NCBI GenBank assembly: GCA_013041975.1
Contig: JABDQZ010000061.1
Coordinates: 1 to 6,954 of the forward strand
Length of the DNA stretch: 6,954 bases
Source: Gammaproteobacteria bacterium
Lineage (GTDB): Bacteria > Pseudomonadota > Gammaproteobacteria > Chromatiales > Chromatiaceae
Direction of reading: 5' to 3'
The notes beneath the pieces were generated by a model that worked only from the letters and a program-made list of their open reading frames with translations, was not told the DNA's origin and did no database searches. Shown in pieces: positions 1 to 5,395 of this stretch (positions are counted from its first letter, which is position 1; each line of letters opens with the position of its first letter). Position numbers and translations under genes: made by a program.

Positions 1-452
1 TTTTTGGTTTCAGATAAGACTCTTTGGATATTATCGATAGACATTCCCATGGTAATTTCTCCATAGGTTATGCCGCTTTCTATAATTTCTGTGCTTACGT
101 CAAAAACACCATCATTGACATCAGCTAATTGAGAATCAACATTTCGTGGGGTTTTTAGAAATTCGTCAGGTCCAGCTTCTGAAAGTGTAATGCCTTGTGC
201 TGCTATTTTTACGTAGACGATCTCCGGATTGGATACGATTTCTTTGGTAAAACTCTCTAGGTTAGCCAGGTCTGAGGCTAAAATTGCATCCTTGGTTGCT
301 TTAGAGAATAGGTTAACTGTTGTATTAGCATGCGAAAGTAACTGTTTTTCATTGGATTTGCTCAAAAAATCCAGCATGCTAAAGATTAGAATTGACAGTA
401 AGGCAACCTCTATAATGGCAATCCCCAATATTGTTTTTAATCTAAAACTCAA
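1..452 (-). CDS. Membrane sensor protein, N-terminal part (partial, C-terminus beyond window)
   Basis: The visible 150 residues start SFRLKTILGIAIIE. One hydrophobic membrane segment lies at about residues 7-28, followed by a helical stretch (SNEKQLLSHANTTVNLFSKATKDAIL) and a periplasmic-type sensor region with repeated beta-strand character up to the window edge. This layout resembles the N-terminus of inner-membrane sensor proteins that usually end in PAS plus GGDEF/EAL or histidine-kinase domains, but the output domain is not in the window, so the enzymatic class is unknown. I chose TTG at 452-450: it is preceded by AAGGA at about the right distance, it gives the N-terminus expected for such proteins, and a stop in this frame lies a short way upstream. 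The ATG overlapping the preceding gene's stop opens only four codons before a TGA. It lies 7 bases after the PhnD-like gene, so the two are very likely cotranscribed and probably functional partners. Confidence 0.75.
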   Translation of the reverse strand, partial: MSFRLKTILGIAIIEVALLSILIFSMLDFLSKSNEKQLLSHANTTVNLFSKATKDAILASDLANLESFTKEIVSNPEIVYVKIAAQGITLSEAGPDEFLKTPRNVDSQLADVNDGVFDVSTEIIESGITYGEITMGMSIDNIQRVLSETK

Positions 453-459
453 GTGAAGC

Positions 460-1293
460 TCATCCTTGTAAATCGTTTAATAAATCAATGCTAAGACGCC
501 TGACGTCATCCCAATCGGCATCATTAGCATTTGTAAATCCCTTAATTTTAATCTTTTCGAGCAGTTCTTTTCCATTGGAAGAGTCAGCGAGGTTTACCAG
601 TACTTTCTGCATAGTATCGGATATTTCAGGGGAAATGCGAGGGTGAGCGGCAATGGCATGAGGTGTATAGCCTTTGGTTGTCCAGAGAATGCGTAGTTTG
701 TCCTTGGTTGATTTGTCCATGTTGTTGAAGGTTCTCATTACACCCCCTCCAGCGCTATAAATACCCTTCGCTACGGTTAAATAGACTGAATCATGAGACG
801 ATACATAGTGAGGACGAATGTTTATACCTGTCGCAGCTAGATGCGCGCGGGGAAGAATGCTTGCAGCAAAAGCAGCAGGTGCTGGAAAAGCTATAGCTAA
901 TTGATTTAATTGCTCGAGATTATCTATCGGGCTGTCTTTACGCACAACAATGATACCTTTGATAAGTTTGTCCTTGGCCTTTACCAGGGCTTTGTAGCCG
1001 GGCTTTTGATTAAATATAGTAAAATGATAAGGGTTCATGTACGAAAAATCGTATATGCCTTCGCTAAGGCGTCGTTCGAATGTGGGTATATCAGGAGCAG
1101 TGGCAAATTGAATCCTGATGCCGGATTGTTCGCTGATTTCTTGAAGAATAGGTCCCCACAGTTTTGCCAGTTTGCTAGCGGATTGCTGGGGTACTATACC
1201 AAAGGTGTAAGACTCTGCAGATTTCGCCGACGACGATAGCAGGCTAATGAGGAGAATGAATGTAATAAACCTGGCTTGTAATCTTAAATTCAT
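460..1293 (-). CDS. PhnD-like periplasmic phosphate/phosphonate-type solute-binding protein
   Basis: The 277-residue product has a Sec signal peptide (basic MNLRLQARF, hydrophobic core TFILLISLL, likely cleavage between residues 23 and 27). The mature part is a type II periplasmic binding fold of the PhnD family. Recognisable stretches are YTFGIVPQQSA (29-39), YDFSYMNPYHF (81-91), an FPAPAAFAASILPRAHLAA stretch (136-154), SSHDSVYLTVAKGIYSAGGG (165-184) and GYTPHAIAAHPRI (208-220). Length fits a complete family member. The family binds phosphate-like anions for ABC transporters, but no permease or ATPase gene is visible. The next gene encodes a membrane sensor, so a role as the ligand-binding subunit of a signalling system is more likely than transport (inference). 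The true ligand cannot be read from the sequence. The ribosome-binding site upstream of the ATG is weak. Confidence 0.9.
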   Translation of the reverse strand: MNLRLQARFITFILLISLLSSSAKSAESYTFGIVPQQSASKLAKLWGPILQEISEQSGIRIQFATAPDIPTFERRLSEGIYDFSYMNPYHFTIFNQKPGYKALVKAKDKLIKGIIVVRKDSPIDNLEQLNQLAIAFPAPAAFAASILPRAHLAATGINIRPHYVSSHDSVYLTVAKGIYSAGGGVMRTFNNMDKSTKDKLRILWTTKGYTPHAIAAHPRISPEISDTMQKVLVNLADSSNGKELLEKIKIKGFTNANDADWDDVRRLSIDLLNDLQG

Positions 1294-1532
1294 ATGCGTT
1301 AAACCATTTTAAGAGAAGGGTTTCAGTTTTTTTCTGTCGACTTATTTACGAATGCCGAAAGACTAAGCAGACTTAGCTATCCAGCAAGTTTAATACCACA
1401 ATAAACAGTTAAGGCTATTTTATGGACAGATATCTGAAAAATGTAACTTAGCCACAACTTGAAGCACTCAACTATCCATTACCAGGTGGTCACTACTCAG
1501 AACATTTCCATCCCGGTACGTTCGACATTTGA

Positions 1533-1561
1533 CATTGTGCCAAAAACAACAATGCACAATG
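1533..1561. repeat. Inverted repeat CATTGTGC / GCACAATG
   Basis: An exact 8-bp inverted repeat has arms at 1533-1540 and 1554-1561 separated by 13 bases. There is no T-run after it on either strand, so it does not look like an intrinsic terminator. It abuts the GCAAAT cluster and may be part of a protein-binding site between the divergent promoters. Function is unknown. Confidence 0.4.
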
Positions 1562-1600
1562 CAAATTGCGAAACTCAAATTTGCAAATTGCAACGCAAAT
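1560..1600. promoter_or_regulatory. GCAAAT repeat/palindrome cluster, candidate operator
   Basis: The 10-mer TGCAAATTGC occurs twice, at 1560-1569 and 1582-1591, exactly 22 bp apart, close to two helical turns. Its core GCAA-A-TTGC is a 9-bp palindrome. The second copy is interleaved with the perfect palindromes CAAATTTG (1576-1583) and ATTTGCAAAT (1579-1588), and a third GCAAAT follows at 1595. Same-face spacing of symmetric sites is typical of dimeric regulator binding. The cognate protein is not identifiable from the window. Confidence 0.4.
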
Positions 1601-1647
1601 CAAAAAAAATACGCGATTTAAAGCTGCGTTCTTAGCCACCAGGCCAT

Positions 1648-1677
1648 TTGCCTGCATATTTCACAGTTTTCTATATT
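1648..1677 (+). promoter_or_regulatory. Candidate sigma-70 promoter for the GGDEF-EAL/HDOD unit
   Basis: TTGCCT (1648-1653) and TATATT (1672-1677) are separated by 18 bases and face the GGDEF-EAL gene. This would leave a 5' leader of roughly 120 bases. The match to consensus is moderate, there is no extended -10 element, and the A/T-rich surroundings make chance matches easy. Confidence 0.3.
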
Positions 1678-1803
1678 GGCACACAAGCTGCAACAGGACG
1701 GCAAGTGTAAAGGTTTAACCGGTCGGTTTTACTTGAAGTCATGCTTAACGAGCTTTCTGCTGGTGGGCACGTAGGCCAAAGATGAAAAAAGCCAGATAAA
1801 AAT

Positions 1804-3951
1804 ATGTCAGAATTTAATAATACATGTGTGCCAGCTACGGATACATTGGTGATTACCGATGATATCAAGGGCATTTCAGCATCAATTGATCAAAGCCGGG
1901 TATCCTGGAACTACATGGCATGGTCACGGGCAAAAGACCTGGTCTCTTCATTTCTCACTGTGTACCGTCCCCAGGCGATAGTACTTGATGCTGTCGGCGT
2001 CACCTCTTCAAGTGTGCTTAACATGGTGACCCGGCTCAGGGTACTGAAAGAAGAACATCAGCTGTTCCTGATGGTGATAGACAACAATGCGCAGGATGAT
2101 TTTATTGCCGCACTATGCAAGGCGGGAATTTCAGATGTGACAAGTCGTGATGATCGATTCGAATGTCTTATCCACCGGGTGGGACAGGGCGTAAAAACGA
2201 TCTCTAACTACCGTAACCTGATGAACGATCATCGCAGGCTGGAGATGGCGCAGCGACTTGCCAATATTGGCAGTTGGGAATGGCTTCCCAATGAAGACGT
2301 TATGAGCTGGTCACAGACAACTTTTCAGCTGCTCGGTATCAAACCTTATTCCAAACCAGCAACACTGGAAACCTTGATAGAGTCACTGGATCCAGTTGAC
2401 CAGCAGATAACCCAGGAAAAGATGCAACAGGCATTTCTGGCGTCAACGGCATTACAGCTTGAATGCAGGTTAAATCCGTGTTCTGGCCTGGACTGCTTTA
2501 TCCAGATAGTGGCTCAGCCTTATTTTGATGGAGAGAATTTTATTTGCATGGATGGTTATATCCAGGATATTACGCATCAGAAACAAAACGAGAGTCGTTT
2601 GCAAGAGCTGGCATTCAAAGATTCACTGACAGGTCTCGACAATCGGCACTTACTCTCTGACAGATTAAAGAGGGCGATCGATACGGCTAATCGTCGCAAC
2701 CAGAAATTTTCCATACTGTTTCTGGATCTGGATGGATTCAAGCAAATCAATGACAGTTTTGGCCATGAACAGGGTGATCAGCTGCTAATAAAAGTGGCTG
2801 ATCGATTAAAAAAACTTGTCAGGTCTGAAGACAGTATCGCCCGTCTGGGGGGTGACGAATTCTGCATATTATTGAATGAGCATACTGATGACTTTTCTGC
2901 CGTTCATGTTGCCCAAAAAGTTATCGATAGTTTTAATCATCCTTTCGACTTAAAGCACGCGAGTATAGTGATAGGTGTCAGTATTGGTATTTCAGTTTTC
3001 CCAAACGATGGGTTGACGCTTCAAGCCCTGTTTAAATCAGCTGACACTGCCATGTACAACGCCAAAAACAATGGCAAGAACCAGTTTTCTCATTATTCAA
3101 AGGACATGACAGAACGAGCCATACAGCGCCTGGATCTTGAACAGGCTATGCAACAGGCGCTAAACAATCAAGATTTCGACTTGTATTACCAGCCGAAGGC
3201 ATCATTGAATGAGCATAAAATTATTGGCGTGGAGGCTTTGTTGCGCTGGGACCGTGACGGTCATGGGTTTGTCAGCCCTGATATTTTTATCCCAGTAGCC
3301 GAATCTATCGGTTTGATTGCTCGTTTGGGTAACTGGGTTTTGCAAACAGCCTGCCGGCAGCTGGAAAATTGGCACGCAGCTGGATTGAAAGTATCGATGG
3401 CGGTCAACATCAGTCCTCTACAGCTTGAGCATGCATCATTTGTTGAAACTGTGATTAAAACACTGAAAGAAACAGGTTTGTCAGCAGAATACCTCGAACT
3501 GGAAATTACAGAGTCTGGAATCCAGGTGTCAGATTTGCTCATTGAGAGAATATCGTATTTGCGAGCGATGGGCGTAAAAATTGCCATTGATGATTTTGGT
3601 ACTGGATATTCGAGCCTGTCATCGTTAAAAAACCTGCCTGTCGATATTTTAAAAATTGATAAAGAATTTGTCAGGCACATTCCTGATGATGCCAACGACT
3701 CTGCCATGGTAGCCAGTATTGTGGGGATGGCTAAAACATTAGGACTAAACGTTGTTGCTGAAGGTGTGGAAACACTCGAACAGCTTGAATATCTTGGTGC
3801 AATTCATTGCGATATTGCGCAAGGTTATTTTATCGGACGTCCTGACACCGTAGCGGAAATTGAAAATAAGATAGAAAATAATATATTACCTCCTGATATC
3901 CCGGCTGCTGGTATTGATGACCCAGTCAACTCGAGTTTAGATAATGAGTGA
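1804..3951 (+). CDS. Pseudo-receiver/PAS/GGDEF/EAL cyclic di-GMP turnover protein
   Basis: The 715-residue cytoplasmic protein has no membrane segment. Residues 1-135 resemble a receiver domain (TLVITDD, QAIVLDAVG with D62, LFLMVIDNN, ALCKAGISDV) but lack the conserved Thr/Ser and Lys switch positions, so this is probably a pseudo-receiver. A PAS_3-type domain spans about 148-260 (LANIGSWEW to IQDITHQKQ). The GGDEF domain spans about 265-430, with FLDLDGFKQIND (306-317), the product-inhibition I-site RSED (340-343) and GGDEF (349-353). The EAL domain spans about 437-685, with EALLRW (E477), N535 of NIS, E567 of LEIT, DDFGTG (596-601), K617, E653 of AEGVET and QGY (673-675). All main motifs of both enzymes are intact, so it may both make and hydrolyse cyclic di-GMP; direction is not predictable. 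An in-frame TGA lies just upstream, making ATG 1804 the first possible ATG, though its ribosome-binding site is poor. It overlaps the HDOD gene. Confidence 0.93.
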   Translation: MSEFNNTCVPATDTLVITDDIKGISASIDQSRVSWNYMAWSRAKDLVSSFLTVYRPQAIVLDAVGVTSSSVLNMVTRLRVLKEEHQLFLMVIDNNAQDDFIAALCKAGISDVTSRDDRFECLIHRVGQGVKTISNYRNLMNDHRRLEMAQRLANIGSWEWLPNEDVMSWSQTTFQLLGIKPYSKPATLETLIESLDPVDQQITQEKMQQAFLASTALQLECRLNPCSGLDCFIQIVAQPYFDGENFICMDGYIQDITHQKQNESRLQELAFKDSLTGLDNRHLLSDRLKRAIDTANRRNQKFSILFLDLDGFKQINDSFGHEQGDQLLIKVADRLKKLVRSEDSIARLGGDEFCILLNEHTDDFSAVHVAQKVIDSFNHPFDLKHASIVIGVSIGISVFPNDGLTLQALFKSADTAMYNAKNNGKNQFSHYSKDMTERAIQRLDLEQAMQQALNNQDFDLYYQPKASLNEHKIIGVEALLRWDRDGHGFVSPDIFIPVAESIGLIARLGNWVLQTACRQLENWHAAGLKVSMAVNISPLQLEHASFVETVIKTLKETGLSAEYLELEITESGIQVSDLLIERISYLRAMGVKIAIDDFGTGYSSLSSLKNLPVDILKIDKEFVRHIPDDANDSAMVASIVGMAKTLGLNVVAEGVETLEQLEYLGAIHCDIAQGYFIGRPDTVAEIENKIENNILPPDIPAAGIDDPVNSSLDNE

Positions 3952-4774
3952 TATCAGAGAAAAACTGGCGGAATGTCATCAAGTCAAAACGATCACCCAT
4001 GACTTTACGGTACTATTGGATGTACTAAAAGACAGTGATATCGACATTGATGAGTTGGCCGGGCAGGTTTCCAGGAATACAGCCATTTCAGCCCGACTTC
4101 TTGCAGTAGCCAATTCTGCCTGGGTTTCTCCGAGAGTACCGATAACCAGTGTACAGCAAGCTTGTGTGTTGCTGGGGCAAACCCTGGTAAGGTCGATTGG
4201 CATTGCCCTGATTGTCAGCGCACCCTTTGATCCTTTCCGATGCCGGTTTTTTAATTCAAAAAAATACTGGATATCGGCTTTTTTAACTGCCGATGCATGC
4301 CATGACCTGGCAATCAATGCTTTTGATCTTAAAAAAAACGATGCCGACAGTTCTCTAACCATTGGTCTTTTGCATCATATAGGGTTATTGGCGCTGTCTG
4401 ACCTTGAGCCCGAGAAAACTTCCGAGGCACTTCAAAAAGCATTAAGCCAGGGCTTGACTGTTAATGACGCGCTTATTGGACAACTGGGCGTTGGTTACAG
4501 TGAAGCTGGCCACATATTACTTCAAAGCTGGAGGATTCCAGACATGCTTTCTGAAGCCATTGAAAGGAATGCTCTCTATGCTAAAAAGTATTCGGTTGAT
4601 CAGGTTTCGATTCTTGAGTCGGCCAGAAAAGTCAGCAAAACCTTAATGTTGATTAATGAATCGATGTTTTCAAAAGCTCAGATACCCAGGTTATCGGATG
4701 TGGAGATGTTGAGCTTTAGTAAGTTGGAAGATTCATTTGATAAAACCATCGAATTATCAGAAAAGCTGGTTTGA
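3944..4774 (+). CDS. HDOD-domain signalling protein
   Basis: The 276-residue protein has an HDOD domain over about residues 12-210. Family stretches include RLLAVANSAWVSPRVPITSV (51-70), the VLLGQTLVRSIGIALI helix (75-90), WISAFLTADACHDLA (109-123), GLLHHIGLLALSDLEPE (141-157) and GVGYSEAGHILLQSWRIPD (182-200). HDOD domains are related to HD phosphohydrolases but lack the metal ligands. Here the HD pair is replaced by HH (144-145) and the usual later histidines are absent (AIERN), so a catalytic role is unlikely. Such proteins commonly act as adaptors in cyclic di-GMP, chemotaxis or motility signalling. The ATG overlaps the end of the GGDEF-EAL gene by 8 bases and has no clear ribosome-binding site of its own, suggesting translational coupling and a shared pathway. 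Confidence 0.87.
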   Translation: MSDIREKLAECHQVKTITHDFTVLLDVLKDSDIDIDELAGQVSRNTAISARLLAVANSAWVSPRVPITSVQQACVLLGQTLVRSIGIALIVSAPFDPFRCRFFNSKKYWISAFLTADACHDLAINAFDLKKNDADSSLTIGLLHHIGLLALSDLEPEKTSEALQKALSQGLTVNDALIGQLGVGYSEAGHILLQSWRIPDMLSEAIERNALYAKKYSVDQVSILESARKVSKTLMLINESMFSKAQIPRLSDVEMLSFSKLEDSFDKTIELSEKLV

Positions 4775-4789
4775 GTACCTTTGCCAAAT

Positions 4790-4820
4790 AAGATAGCTTG
4801 ATCTTGCTGTTTTTATTGTT
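4790..4820 (+). terminator. Possible weak terminator after the HDOD gene
   Basis: AAGAT (4790-4794) and ATCTT (4801-4805) form a 5-bp stem with a 6-base loop, followed by GCTG and then a T-rich tract (TTTTTATTGTT). The stem is short and A/T-rich and the T-run is displaced, so termination would be inefficient. Read-through into the SPOR gene is possible. Confidence 0.2.
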
Positions 4821-4828
4821 CTCCCAAT

Positions 4829-4840
4829 AAAGCTAGCTTT
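4829..4840. repeat. 12-bp perfect palindrome AAAGCTAGCTTT upstream of the SPOR gene
   Basis: This exact 12-bp palindrome lies about 40 bases before the SPOR start codon, in a 103-base intergenic gap. Its size and symmetry suit a binding site for a dimeric regulator, and the two-base centre makes it a poor RNA hairpin. A weak possible promoter (TTGCTG at 4804 with AATAAA near 4826) overlaps its left edge. Confidence 0.35.
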
Positions 4841-4877
4841 CAGGTAGGATGACTGAAAACAGTGACTGGAAATATTG

Positions 4878-5390
4878 ATGGGTTCTCTACGTTATTTGCT
4901 TGTTTTAATGATGGCTATTTTCAGTCACTGGCTTGTTGCTGCTTCTACAGAAGTTGCTTTAGGGCCAGTGGTGAAAGAGCAGCAGCCACAGGATGGCAGT
5001 TACTGGATTCAGTTGGTGGCAGTAAAAAAAGCTGATGCCGTTGATCGCGTAAAAAAAGCGAACCCGGATTTAAAGATCGCTTTTCATACCGATACCAACG
5101 GATTGAAAAGAGTGTTGGCAGGGCCTTATGCCTCATATCAACAGGCTGATTCCGTTAAAAGAAAAATGGGTAAGGCTAGGGCATTTATCCGCTTTATAAA
5201 AAATCAGCCGGCGGCCCAAAAAAAGCAAGCGCCTGAAACGGCTAACAATGATGCGGAAAATCCTGTGAAATCATTTATTGACCAGGAAAGGGAAGAATGT
5301 GCCAGGACATCCACACAACAACAATCAGGAAATGATACAGAGTGTATCTGTTGTTTGCATATCAGAAATAATACACTTATCCGGCATTAA
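4878..5390 (+). CDS. Small exported SPOR-domain protein
   Basis: From ATG 4878 the product has 170 residues. A TTG one codon upstream is also possible, but ATG is better placed after TGGA at 4866-4869. The N-terminus is a signal peptide (GSLRYLLVLMMAIFSHWLVAA, likely cleaved after A22). Residues 41-106 fit a SPOR domain: SYWIQLVAVKKADAVDRVKK, a central FHTDTNGLKRVLAGPYASY stretch and a last strand ARAFIRFI. SPOR domains bind glycan strands stripped of peptide stems, often at division sites, which points to the periplasm. Unlike most SPOR proteins the domain is near the N-terminus, followed by a polar Gln/Ala/Lys-rich linker and a tail with Cys at 141, 156, 158 and 159. The tail resembles nothing I recognise. 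It follows the HDOD gene by 103 bases on the same strand and may or may not share its transcript. Confidence 0.72.
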   Translation: MGSLRYLLVLMMAIFSHWLVAASTEVALGPVVKEQQPQDGSYWIQLVAVKKADAVDRVKKANPDLKIAFHTDTNGLKRVLAGPYASYQQADSVKRKMGKARAFIRFIKNQPAAQKKQAPETANNDAENPVKSFIDQEREECARTSTQQQSGNDTECICCLHIRNNTLIRH

Positions 5391-5393
5391 GTG
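5374..5393. repeat. Small inverted repeat across the convergent gene ends
   Basis: CACTTA (5374-5379) and TAAGTG (5388-5393) form a 6-bp stem with an 8-base loop that includes the SPOR stop codon. The two converging genes have only 5 bases between their stops and no classic terminator. This is the only stem-loop at the junction, but with no T-run on either strand it is a poor terminator candidate. Confidence 0.2.
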
Positions 5394-5395
5394 AT

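Larger units (their letters stand above)
1294..1803. promoter_or_regulatory. Divergent intergenic region with candidate control sites
   Basis: These 510 bases separate two divergently transcribed units and contain no convincing gene on either strand. They must carry the promoter of the PhnD-like gene (leftward) and of the GGDEF-EAL gene (rightward). Short symmetric elements seen: CTAAG-CAGA-CTTAG at 1363-1376, the perfect palindrome CAGATATCTG at 1427-1436, CATTGTGC/GCACAATG at 1533-1561, the GCAAAT cluster at 1560-1600, and a 5-bp hairpin CAGGC-CATTT-GCCTG at 1640-1654. A bulged stem joins CAAGTGTAAA (about 1701-1710) with TTTTACTTG (about 1727-1735). I compared the right-hand leader with the cyclic di-GMP-I riboswitch pattern from memory and saw no match. 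No strong leftward promoter could be assigned. Confidence 0.55.

Noticed and set aside
229..456. Plus-strand open frame of 75 codons antisense to the sensor gene
   Set aside because: It lies wholly on the opposite strand of a coding frame with recognisable sensor-like sequence, and its product resembles no known protein.
1427..1436. Perfect palindrome CAGATATCTG as a regulator site
   Set aside because: A single 10-bp palindrome is expected about once in a region of this size by chance; it is listed only within the intergenic description.
1640..1760. Possible cyclic di-GMP riboswitch in the leader of the GGDEF-EAL gene
   Set aside because: Short stems are present, but I could not match the conserved core of the known classes; a covariance-model search would be decisive.
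1671..1874. Minus-strand open frame of 67 codons between the divergent units
   Set aside because: It overlaps the start of the GGDEF-EAL gene, has no visible ribosome-binding site and its product looks random.
3261..3707. Minus-strand open frame of 148 codons inside the EAL domain
   Set aside because: The plus strand here encodes intact EAL motifs; the antisense frame is a by-product of codon use.
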